DNA of 64,000 bases, from the NCBI GenBank assembly GCA_964016875.1, contig OZ024737.1, forward strand, positions 35,899,683 to 35,963,682, given 5' to 3'. The translations under genes and the position numbers were made by a program. Below the pieces are notes generated by a model. It worked only from the letters and a program-made list of their open reading frames with translations, ran no database searches and was not told the DNA's origin. Below are positions 1 to 9,734 of this stretch, one piece after another (position 1 is the first letter of the stretch; the number at the start of each line of letters is the position of its first letter). Source of the DNA: Fallopia convolvulus. Lineage: Eukaryota > Streptophyta > Magnoliopsida > Caryophyllales > Polygonaceae.

Positions 1-3
1 ATC

Positions 4-359
4 TGATATGCTATTGATACGCAATAATATTAATTAGGGATAATTATTTTAGAATACTGTTTCCTTTTATTTAGAGATGTGATTTGATTTTCTAGTAAGA
101 GTATCTTTTAATAATATAGCAATTAGGATTTTTCTTATTTAGATATAGGGTTATTAGAAATACCCTTATGTTGTTAGGCTGCTATCAATCAGAAATCCAG
201 TGAATTAATTAATTATCTCTTTTGCTTTGATTTTATCGTTCGTTCTTCAACCCCGTGGCAACCAACCACGTTTATCCGGAGTCGGAATCCACATCGGATT
301 AGGCTCAAACCCTTGACCAACAAGGGTTTCGATACATGATCTACATCGGGTCCGTATCA
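4..359 (+). repeat. 5' LTR of the short LTR element
   Basis: It is nearly identical to 1117-1472 and of equal length. It is followed by ACTAGTGCTTTCATTCTTGA, which occupies the primer-binding position; the related element at 13414 has ATTGGTGCTTTCATCCTTGA in the same place. The tRNA used as primer cannot be named from the sequence alone. Confidence 0.9.
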
Positions 360-393
360 ACTAGTGCTTTCATTCTTGAACTCTGCCATCAAC

Positions 394-1119
394 ATGTTCG
401 GAGTTCCAAGCCATATCCTCCGGGACCTTCCCCCACATATAAAGTTGAGGCTGTATATGGAACATAAGATGCGTTGTCGTCAAACACATATGGAAGTTGC
501 GGATCGTCGTCGTCGGATAAATGTGATTTTTGATAGATTGGAACGCCCAATCGCAGTTGTGAACGAGCCGCCGCGAAACCTTGTCCCGACAACAGATTCC
601 GCGCCCACCGTCAAGGTCCCGGCCGTTACCGTTCCGGATAACACAACATTCGCCACCATAGAGGCCGTCGTCGCTACTACGCCGACGAACCAGCAGGGCG
701 TCGTCCCGCCTCCGATTTCGCCGAATTCTATTTACATGGCACCACTCAAGCCACCGTCGGGTAGCGCGACGCTAACCACCAGCCCGACCACCGCTACTAT
801 GCACGCGACCCAGCAGGCTGCCACCCCTCGTCCGGCCGTCGTCCCTGATGCATCACCCCAGCCACAACGTCTACAGGTTGAAAATAAAGTCCACCTGCGT
901 GCGCCTCACGGAAATGATACTAGTCCTACGATTCGGGTCGATGCTCCGCCCTTCAATGGGTCGGATCTGAAAGGATGGATATTCAAGTTTCGGATGCGGA
1001 ATCAAGCGCTGACACATGTGCCATGGGACCCTGGCGGATTAAATTCCAAGATCCGTTTCATACGCTTCCTCCTGATTTCCGACTTGAGGACAAGTCGATT
1101 CTCAACGGGGGAGAATTGA
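394..1119 (+). CDS. Truncated Gypsy-like gag ORF fused to a pol tail
   Basis: This single reading frame spans almost the whole internal part of the short LTR element. The start at 394 is the first ATG after the primer-binding region; an in-frame ATG at 364 lies inside that region and is less likely. The first 60 residues are basic, the middle is a long Pro/Thr/Ala-rich linker, and residues near the end (PPFNGSDLKGWIFKFRMRNQ) resemble the start of the Gypsy gag domain, which usually reads as an FDG...GW motif. The gag then stops short and joins a peptide (residues RFLLISDLRTSRFSTGEN) that looks like an out-of-frame version of the extreme C-terminus of Gypsy pol. The stop codon TGA is the first three bases of the 3' LTR. 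It has no catalytic domain and is probably not functional on its own. Confidence 0.6.
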   Translation: MFGVPSHILRDLPPHIKLRLYMEHKMRCRQTHMEVADRRRRINVIFDRLERPIAVVNEPPRNLVPTTDSAPTVKVPAVTVPDNTTFATIEAVVATTPTNQQGVVPPPISPNSIYMAPLKPPSGSATLTTSPTTATMHATQQAATPRPAVVPDASPQPQRLQVENKVHLRAPHGNDTSPTIRVDAPPFNGSDLKGWIFKFRMRNQALTHVPWDPGGLNSKIRFIRFLLISDLRTSRFSTGEN

Positions 1120-1472
1120 TACGCTATTGATACGCAATAATATTAATTAGGGATAATTATTTTAGAATACTGTTTCCTTTTATTTAGAGATGTGATTTGA
1201 TTTTCTAGTAAGAGTATCTTTTAATAATATAACAATTAGGGTTTTTCTTATTTAGATATAGAGTTATTATAAATACCCTTATGTTGTTAGGATGCTAACA
1301 ATCAGAAATCCAGTGAATTAATTAATTATCTCTTTTGCTTTGATTTTATCGTTCGTTCTTCAACCCCGTGGCAACCAACCACGTTTATCCCGAGTCGGAA
1401 TCCACATCGGATTAAGCTCAAACCCTTGACCAACAAGGGTTCCGATACGTGATCCACATCGGGTCCGTATCA
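1117..1472 (+). repeat. 3' LTR of the short LTR element
   Basis: Direct repeat of 4-359, differing at only a few positions by eye. It is preceded by a purine tract and followed by the likely target duplication GGATC. Confidence 0.9.
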
Positions 1473-4235
1473 GGATCACATCCTCAAAGGTCTTAATGAG
1501 TCTTACAAAACCATTGTTGATAGTGTCAACATGCGAGATACTCCTATCTCTTTCGAAGAGCTTCATGAAAAACTCATTATTCATGAACTTCGATTGAAAC
1601 AAGTTTCCAAACCGGAAAGCTCGGTGACTGCTCTCATTGGTCAATCTAAGTCCGGGAAGAACAAAGGTGAGTCTTCTACTTCTCAGTCTAATTGGCATCA
1701 ATCCAGTCACTCATCACAAAATTCCTCTACTTCACAAAATTGGCCAACAAACCAAGTTGCTTCTTCCAATTCGCCCACCCCTCAAAACCACTCGGCTCCT
1801 TACCAACCTAAACCATTTAAAGGCAAATGTCAATGTTGTAAAGGCCAAGGACATGTCATGTCTAATTGCCCAAAGCTTAAGGCCAAGTATCCAAATCTTC
1901 TGTTGCCTTCATCCAATCGTTTTTCCAACCCCTCAAACCGTACCACAAGCCAATATGGCTGTTCGAAACAACAGCCCTAACCAGTGGCTTTTCGATAGTG
2001 GGGCGTATCACCATATCACTCAGGATCTATCCAATCTCTCAATGCATCATCCATACACCGGACCTGATGAACTCGTAGTAGAAAATGGATCTGGACTGCC
2101 AATTTTAAACCAAGGTTCTCGTTCGTTACAAACTTCAAAGCATAATTTTCAATTGTCTCAAGCGCTTCATGTTCCTCAAATTTCTAAAAACATACTTTCT
2201 GTTTCAAAGTTTACTAAGCAAACTAATCTCGATGTTTTGTTTTTGGCTGATTGTTTTATGTGAAGGATCTACAAACCTCGGAAACAATCCTTAAAGGACC
2301 TTGCATTAATGGAATTTATGTGTGGCCTCGTTGCTCTCCTACGCTCCACTCAGTTCAACTTCAAAATTTAGCGCTTTTGCATCACAAACTTGGGCATCCA
2401 TCATTAGAAGTCTTTGATTTTTTAGCTAGGAATTTTAATTTAACAAAACAGTCGTTCAAGCAATCGAGTTGTATCTCTTGTCAAACAAATAAGAGCCATA
2501 AGCTCCCATTTAGTCAATCTACTGTTGTTTCAACTTATCCTCTTGAAATAATCTACTTTAATGTATGGTCTTTGCCTATTTTATCTAATGAAGGTTTTTG
2601 ATATTATGTTGTGTTTGTCGATCATTTCACAAGGTATACTTGGTTATTTCCTTTGAAAAACAAGTCTGATGTGAGAACTGTGTTTCTAGAATTTCGTCTC
2701 TTAGTTGAGAATTTTTTTAAATAACGCACAAAAATTCTTTACACGGATAATGGAGGAGAATATGTAGGATTAAGACCAGTTTTATATTAAATGGAATTTC
2801 TCATTTCACATCTCCTTCGCATACACCTAAGCATAACGGAATTTTTGAACGGAAACACAAACATATTGTTGAAACCGGTTTAGCTTTGTTAGATCATTCA
2901 AACATTCTAAACACGTTTTGGCCTTATGCTTTTCGACATTCTGTTTTTCTCATAAATCGTCTTCCTTCTAGAGCAATGGGCAATGAAACTTCACATTTTA
3001 AACTTCTTAATCAGACCTTTGATTATTCCAAATTAAAGAGCTTTGGTTGTCTTTGTTTTCCTTGGATTAAACCTTATAACTACAATCTCGTTCCATTTCA
3101 TGTGTTTTCCTTGGATACACTTTGACTCAAAGCGTTTTCCAATGTCTTGATCCTACTAAAAGTCGAGTCTATATGCCCCGTCATGTTCGATTCTTAGAAC
3201 ATGAATTTCTTTTTCAAATTCTCACAAAATCTTCCCTTACAAAACAACCGGATATATCTAATGCAGAATATTCGTGCCCAACTCAACCAATCCATCTACC
3301 AATTTTCTCATATCTTCCAAGTTAACCAAATCCCACAAAGGATTTAATCTTTCCAATAATGTTACGACTAATCCTTTGTCTAATTCCCAACTTAACATCT
3401 CACCAATTCCTCTCTCCAATCAAGATCAAATAAATGATCATTCTCCTACTTTCTCCCCCATTCCCACTTCCCTTCCCAATCTGCCAACGTCCACCTCACC
3501 CAATCCAAATGTGGCCCACCAACCAAATCAAATCCCTCATTCATCTCCTAACAATCTGCCCTCCACCTCAACCGAATCTGATCCCCCAAGAATGTCGCAC
3601 GCGCCCACACTTGCCCTTCCTAACCCGGAAAACCCTAACCCTAATCCAAACCAAAATCCGATTGTTGTGCTACCTCACCCAAATCAAGTACCTCCACAAA
3701 ATCCGCTCCCTCTACCACCCCCTCCAAATCAAGAGATTCAGAATCCACCCCTCCCCATGGAATAGTTACACGTTCCAAAAACATCCCAAAACCTATACAA
3801 AAATTAAACCTCAATGCTCAAGTCCTTTCCACAAAGGAACCTAAAACCATTTTACAAGCCCTAAAGGACCCTGACTAGAGACATGCCATGCAAGCTGAGT
3901 ATGATGCACTTTGCTCTAATCGGACTTGGAATTTGGTACTCGCACATCCGAGTCAAAACCTGGTTGGTTGCAAATGGGTATTCCACATCAAATATCTTGA
4001 TCCCCGATGGCAAAATAGATCGTTATAAAGCTCGATTGGTTGCTAAGGGATTCCATCAACGCGAAGGGTGTTATTATTCCGAGACCTTTAGTCCGATTAT
4101 CAAGCCGGTAACTGTTTGGTTGATCCTAACTGTGGCCGTCTCAAAAGGGTGGTGTTTGCGTCAACTCGACGTAAACAACGCTTTCCTACAAGGCACGTTG
4201 CAAGAAGAAGTGTTCATGAGTCGCTCGGCCAATTA
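1473..4235 (+). pseudogene. Decayed Ty1/Copia gag-pol remnant
   Basis: The 5' part lies beyond the window, upstream of the nested element. From 1474 the frame encodes the end of gag, with a CCHC zinc knuckle near 1829-1873 (CQCCKGQGHVMSNC). After a frameshift near 1960, the protease motif LFDSGAYHH appears around 1987, then after another shift near 2258 a GAG-pre-integrase region (HHKLGHPSLEVF, about 2380) and an integrase core with stops at about 2600 and 2722 and a DNGGEY motif near 2747. A Pro/Asn/Ser-rich spacer follows (3270-3770). Reverse transcriptase starts near 3850 (YKARLVAKGFHQREG at about 4023) and breaks off after LQEEVFM at about 4218, before the YVDD motif. RNase H and the 3' LTR are missing here. 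At least four frame breaks make it dead. Confidence 0.85.
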
Positions 4236-4830
4236 AGAGCCACCTCTTCTCTAACCAACTAAAAGCCGCCTCAACAGCTCGCACATCCTAGATCGGATAA
4301 CTATGAAAACTCCACTTCCCAAATGTCTATAAATAAGGGAGAAGCTCGAATGTTGAAGGGGTCGAAAAACATCTCAACCTCAAGAACTATCTTGCTCTGA
4401 GTTTGACGTGTTGAAAAAATCGCAAAGACCGCACCACAATCAAGAGAAGATCAATAAAAAAAACTTCAAGTCACTCAAAAACAACTCGCTCGCATTTATT
4501 AGAAGATCACCAACAAGCTACAAATCGCCCACAAAAGATCTCGAATAGTCAAGTAGCAATCTCAAATCTCTAATAGAAAGGTCTCTCATAGACCGGTAGT
4601 AATAATCTCGTTGTAAGTAAGAGATCTCAAGCCTCGTTTGAGAGGTCGCGAGTCTTAGTAGAGAGATCTCATAATCTAGTAAAGAGATCTCGAGTGATAT
4701 AATTGTTGTACGTAATTCCGCAATCCTATCATAATAAAAGCAAGGAATTGTTTTGTCTGAATTAAATAATCTCGTTCTTCGATTCTAGCGCTAATTTATT
4801 TCGGGTTTCATCAACCGGAATGTCTTGGTG
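4236..4830 (+). repeat. LTR-like block replacing the Copia 3' half
   Basis: The Copia reverse transcriptase is cut off at about 4218, and this stretch has LTR character. It has a TATA-type motif (TCTATAAATAAGGGA near 4327) followed by an untranslated, A-rich segment and repeated short palindromes GAGATCTC between 4560 and 4700. It ends near TTTCATCA at about 4812. I could not find a second copy in the window or a target duplication, so it may be a solo LTR of a Gypsy-type element or the end of a larger broken one. Confidence 0.35.
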
Positions 4831-4847
4831 GTCACAATCGTTCTTAA

Positions 4848-5060
4848 ATTTTCGAAGTCTTTCAAATCTACTATGGTCGGACTGAGCTCCTCCTATTTTT
4901 TCACTAGGGTCCTGTATTTTGTTGAGATCTCCCATGACAATCGAAGTTAAAATTACTTCTTGGATTGTTCGCTTTAATTGTTGCTAAAATATTTCCTTTT
5001 CATTCTCATGTGGGGGCGTATACTAGATAGATTGCAATCGTATACTTTGTGACGAAGTTG
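4848..5060 (-). pseudogene. LINE endonuclease fragment
   Basis: Read on the minus strand, this region encodes VMGDLNKIQDPSEKIGGAQS followed by SRFERLRKF. This matches the conserved GD(F/L)N ... EK.GG block of the apurinic-type endonuclease at the 5' end of plant L1-type LINE ORF2. Upstream in the same strand is IYLVYAPT, equivalent to the conserved YA.P block, followed by a stop. Only this short piece remains; reverse transcriptase is not seen nearby. Confidence 0.7.
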
Positions 5061-5069
5061 GTGTATTTA

Positions 5070-8000
5070 AGAGCTATAAACTCTCTAAGATAATATTTTT
5101 CTCTGGTCCCGACTTGGACCAGTATAATATTTAACAAATTTCGATAAGATAATATATATTTTTAAAACCACTATATAAATATAATGTCCTATTAATATTA
5201 TAAATTAATAATTGTATAAACTGAGATTAGATAACTAAGATAATTTAGTGAGATATGATCTAATGTTATTTGTTTTTTCTTAAAACATGCCTACTTGGGG
5301 CTCATTCCTAAAATTTTCTTCTTACAAACATGTTTAGCATTGTGTTGAAAACAAATTTTACATTGTCATCTATAATTCTTTAAGACTTCATCCCATGATC
5401 GAATTCTGTAGAGTCAATATAATTTGGCATTGTCTCTTGCTCAACATTAACTGTCCAAACGTAGATTGCAAGATTACTAGCATCCAAAACATTAATCTTA
5501 TATGAATCAGATTGTCTAACTTATAGTCTTCTAATATCTCAGAATAAATTTTTTTCGATAGTGCATCTTGAAAGATCTTAATACAAAGAAAACTCTCTAA
5601 ATTAATAAATATTAATTTATTAGTTAATAAATTTCTATATAAAATAATAAAATATTATACTCTCAATCCTATTAATTTATAGAAGTTTTAGTGTACTTTT
5701 ATTTTAATTAATTCTTGTTTATGTTGCGTGTCCATCAGATCCGTGGGTGGGGATGGTATATGATTAATAATGTTGTTGCAGCCATCTGCTCCATACTATG
5801 GTGGCGTGTATTTTTGTGTTGCCAATAATTTAGTTGACTTGATCGAGGGACGAGGGCAAAGGAATTATATAAGATTCCACCCTGATTTCTCTTTTGAGCT
5901 GTGTTTCTATGATAATTGATCTTAAATGCCAGATCAAAAAGCCAATAAAAGCGCCTATAAGCTTGTGAACAGTAGCAAGATTTTACATAAGCAAGCAGCA
6001 CTCCACTCTGTAAAATCCTAATCGTTCATTTTATACAGAACATTAATTTCATATCCGGCGTCCCGTAATCAACCTCCTCTTTGTAGATTGTGGTTGCTGC
6101 CCTTTCTCCTGATTCTTCTTTCCTATCTATCCAGTCCCACTCTTTCTCGCCTTACTCCCGAGTCCTGACTCCTCTTTCGCGATGAGCACTATCGACTACC
6201 CCATGAATTATACCCTTGGGTGATTCTATGCGGCTCCTTCGAAATTTTTCCAGGTCAATCTCTTGCTTTTCAATTATCTGGTTCTTCATCAATTTTCGGT
6301 CTTTTCCTTCTTCTAATTGACGTCCAGAAGTGTCGTACATTGCTAGAATTGTGTATTCTGCAGTATAGCCTTTCACCGCTTGTGGGTTTCTAGGTTTTGC
6401 AGAAATTGCTTAGTTTCTTTTCCGTTTTCTAGAATGACATATATTGCCTTGAATTTTCTTCATTACCTCAATTCCCCAATTTCATAGATTTAGGGTTTTG
6501 TTCACCTCTCAATCTCAACACCCTAAATCGGAGATTGGTGATGTTTGACCTTGGTGTGAAATACTCACAAAATCAGAAACGGATTTTCACTTTTGATTAG
6601 AAGTTGAACACTTCCTGTTCAAGAGTCAAAACATGTGAAAGTAATTGAATATGACTGGGTTTTCGGAGGATTTTACAGTGGCAAAATTCAATGGTCTCTT
6701 CATGGAGGGAGAAGTATGATTGAAACTGAAATGGAGTAGTTTAATGTTGAAGCTGGATGTGTAAATTTTGAGAAGGTTGGGATTTTGTTTGGTTTAGTTT
6801 GATTCAATTTGAAACCAATCTCTACAAACTGCATGTGAAAATGGTGTTCATTATTGTGTAAAACATGGTGTTTGTTTCATAGTCAACTTCTTTGGTGTGT
6901 TTCTTGTTTCATTGCAGAGTTGCCTTGCTTAGAGTCATGGCTTATGCTTTAGTTCATGAGTTCTTGAATCATGAACCCTTATATGTGTTGCAGGGAGAGG
7001 AATATTTGATCTGCTCTTTGTAGAAGATTAGTTAATTTCATGGTTTAGGAAAGCAAGCATGTTTTCATGTCTTGATTAGGTAAATTTTTTTGATGATCCA
7101 TTCGTTTTTTGAACTTATGTGTGATGTTTGCTAGCTATATGAGGTTTTTTAGGAAAATTTTGTCTTGGAAGAATTGAGATACTAAAGTTCATTTCCAATA
7201 AGTACTTTAACATGCAGTTAGTTACAATTTTGTCTTAAACACAAAAGAATGCAATTTTCATCTTAACTATACTATTAGCTCACACGTACTCTATGTGTGA
7301 AGGCATATGTTCATAATTTTGTGTGTGTGTTGGGGGGATAAGGGTCCCGATAAGCCGCAACACCCAAATTTGTTTAGTCAACCACAACACCCAAAGTTTA
7401 GTAGTCAACCAAACCCAAACCAACACCCATATTAGCAATTTGTTTGGATTCTAATGTTGTATTAAGTATGAAATAGAAGGAAATATTGCAAGTGAGAGTG
7501 AATTGTCAGGGTATTGATTAGTTTCCTGCTCTTTTCGGCATTAGTTCAAGCACCAGGTATGGAATTCAGGTCACTTGTCTGCTTTAGTTCTTCATTTGCC
7601 ATGTTCTTGCAAAATCTAATATATTGTTGGGGGTGTGACTCTGAATAATTCCGGATGTTAATCTTGTCTTTGAATGCAAAAGATCTTGGTATGCAATAAT
7701 TAGGAATTTATATGGTTTGATTTACATGATGCCATAATTAGAGAAGTTGAGAGCAGCATTTACAAGAACCCTCTTGCACATTTTAGGATGAGTAAATTGC
7801 TAAACCCTTAAAAAAATTGTTATACTTGCAGGCCTATTGGTGAGTTATTGTTAGTTGTGTAATGTTTATATGAATAGTATTCTCAGCTGCTGATTGTTTT
7901 CATTTCTCATTTTCTTTCATTTTGAAGAGAGAATTTAATCATGTGAAATGAGGTGTTGTAATATTAATACTTCAAGAAATACTTGAAGTGGTTATATGTG
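5070..8000. other. No convincing gene; AT-rich then transcript-like sequence
   Basis: 5070-5740 is AT-rich with no readable protein. 6000-7980 has T-rich and CT-rich stretches and some good splice-like sites (for example TTTTTCCAG at about 6250 and GTGTTGCAG at about 6990), which gives it the look of a 5' untranslated leader or noncoding transcript. The only frames are short and match nothing I know. A (GT)n and G run occurs near 7321. I cannot assign a gene. Confidence 0.5.
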
Positions 8001-8007
8001 ATGTGAT

Positions 8008-8479
8008 TAGACCTGTCAAATGGGTCGGGCGGGTCGGGTTCGGGTTCGGGTCAATCGGGTTCGGGTCAAAACGGGTCACGGGTCGTCGGGTTGTAAATAT
8101 TCCGGGTTCACATGGACCGGGTTATTACGGGTTTGGTACGGGTTCGGGTTGACCCAACGGGTCATGATCGTCAATTTTTTTAACCTTTATCTTTATCTTT
8201 ATTAAAATATTTAATATTATATTATATAAAATATTATTTAATAATAAAAAATAATAATTTTATATAAATTTATAATAAAATATTGAATTTTTAATTGAAA
8301 TAATATTTTATCGGGTTGGCCGGGTCAACCCAACGGGTTGGTGACCCAACCCAGTTTTTCCCGGGTCAACCGGGTTCGGGTTACTCTTAACCCATTGATT
8401 TTCGGGTCGGGTTTAAACCCTAAAAACTTCGGACGGGTCGGGTCGGTTTTTCGGGTCGGGTCAAGTTTTGACAGGTCTA
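8008..8479. mobile_element. Non-autonomous hAT element with exact 8-bp target duplication
   Basis: The 472-bp element starts TAGACCTGTCAAA and ends TTTGACAGGTCTA, perfect 13-bp terminal inverted repeats. It is flanked on both sides by GATGTGAT (8000-8007 and 8480-8487). An 8-bp duplication and this terminus are typical of the hAT superfamily. Subterminal parts are rich in GGGTCGGGTTCGGGT on the left and its equivalents on the right, around an AT-rich core. It encodes no transposase. Confidence 0.93.
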
Positions 8480-8487
8480 GATGTGAT

Positions 8488-9049
8488 GATGATTGATGAA
8501 TGAAAATCCGTTAGTGTACTTTTGTACTCCTTTGTTTGATTGGCAACCCCTTTGTTTGATTAAGAATCTGTACTTTTTCAACGATGTGGCAGACTAGAGT
8601 GGTAGAGGCAAAGTCTCTGGAAAACAACTCTCTTTAAATATAACATAAGATTAACACTAAGAAGTTGTACTTGGGTGTTTTCATAGACTTTAACTACCTT
8701 CTTTGGGCCTAAAGGATTAGCCAGGTAAAGACAGTGAGTAGACATGCTGTGAGGGCATGATTTCATATTTTCATTGTGATTTAGCCATAATTGGTAGGTT
8801 GATTTTCGGTTGTCTTTCGTAGTTAGAAAATGGGAATTCAATGGGCTATATAAACCTCATTACGTGAAAAATATTTTGGAGCTTCATTTTTTGAAAAGGG
8901 TACTATGAATATTTGGTTCAGATGATGGTGTAATGTTTGACATTGTTCTGTATGAAGCATCAAATGTTGGTTCCATCAATTCTTCGTACTTTTTTTTTTT
9001 GGTCGAACATCAATTCTTCTAACTTGCATAGACTGAAAAAATAAATTTC
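8488..9049. other. Intergenic, no gene recognised
   Basis: No reading frame here resembles a known protein. A minus-strand frame at 8578-8841 (87 codons) has no recognisable motif and no supporting context. Confidence 0.5.
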
Positions 9050-9083
9050 TCCCGGGCGCGTGCTGCGCGCGGTCCTCCCCTAG
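9050..9083 (+). mobile_element. Possible Helitron 3' end
   Basis: A GC-rich short hairpin (GCGCGTGCTGCGCGC, in an otherwise AT-rich area) is followed about 10 bases later by CTAG and then T. Plant Helitrons end in a short GC hairpin followed by CTRR and insert between A and T. No matching 5' TC end was found with confidence, so the extent of the element is unknown. Confidence 0.4.
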
Positions 9084-9374
9084 TATATGTAAAGGAGTAT
9101 GCAGAGTCATTCATTACTCATGATGAGTTTACACTGCTTATACTTAAAATATAGCTGGATTTTTACATTTGTTAATTCTATCATCCCTTTTGCATTCAAC
9201 ATCTCCTTATTTCCATCCTCTCCATGTGCTCCAGTTTGGTATTCTTTGTCAACTTTCAAGACACTTTCGCCGGTTTGGTATTCTCCAGGAATATTATTCT
9301 CTCATAGCCCGTTCTCATAGTAAATTTATTTTTGTTTAAATTCAAAGAATAAACAATTGGAAAAATTATATATA

Positions 9375-9472
9375 TTGTTTTGGTGAAGGACACTGCCCAT
9401 GAGAGTCGAACACGAAGACCTTTGGGTAACTATCATTTGAGATTTAATCGCTTGACTAGATGCCCGAAGACC
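9375..9472 (-). mobile_element. tRNA-derived SINE copy with 13-bp target duplication
   Basis: On the minus strand it carries a box A-like TAGTCAAGCGATTAAA and a box B-like GTTCGACTC, the internal RNA polymerase III promoter arrangement. It is flanked by AAAATTATATATA at 9362-9374 and 9473-9485. A diverged copy lies at 27466-27562. Confidence 0.7.
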
Positions 9473-9734
9473 AAAATTATATATATAATTATTAAGAATA
9501 ATATGTATAATTTATAAAATAATAATGATAAAATATAAGATTGACCTATGCCTAGCATGAACCATATCCCTAGTTGTATATATAAATAAATAAAACTGAT
9601 TTTATTAATGCAAACATTCAATCCGATTTGCAAATAACAACCAAAATATAAGAATTGTGCACTAGATAAATAACGACATTTCTTTCTTATGATGGCTCTA
9701 ACCATCGTTAACCCAACTCAAAAGTCACATACAA

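Larger units (their letters stand above)
4..1472 (+). mobile_element. Short non-autonomous Gypsy-type LTR element, nested in a Copia gag
   Basis: Two 356-bp direct repeats (4-359 and 1117-1472) start TGATA and end GTATCA, giving the usual TG...CA LTR ends. Between them are only 757 bp. The bases just before the 3' LTR (CAACGGGGGAGAAT) form a polypurine tract. After the 3' LTR the sequence reads GGATC, and the first three bases of the window are ATC, so a 5-bp target duplication GGATC is likely, with its first two bases lying outside the window. Sequence from 1474 onward reads in frame as Copia gag, so this element landed inside that older gag. The element lacks protease, integrase and reverse transcriptase and must have moved using enzymes from elsewhere. 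The same family appears as a solo LTR at 53984, and a relative sits at 13414. Confidence 0.88.

Noticed and set aside
3270..3844. Pro/Asn/Ser-rich frames as separate proteins
   Set aside because: They are the linker between integrase and reverse transcriptase of the decayed Copia element, read in two frames.
5735..6376. Two minus-strand frames of 88 and 74 codons
   Set aside because: No motif, no splice context and no conserved composition; likely chance.
6000..7000. A protein-coding gene with several introns
   Set aside because: Some splice-like sites are present, but I could not join any frames longer than a few dozen codons and saw no known protein.
8020..8470. GGGTTCGGGT-type runs as interstitial telomere repeat or a coding frame
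   Set aside because: The runs lie inside a 472-bp element with perfect inverted ends and an exact 8-bp target duplication, so they are subterminal hAT sequence. Plant telomere repeat (TTTAGGG) is not present.
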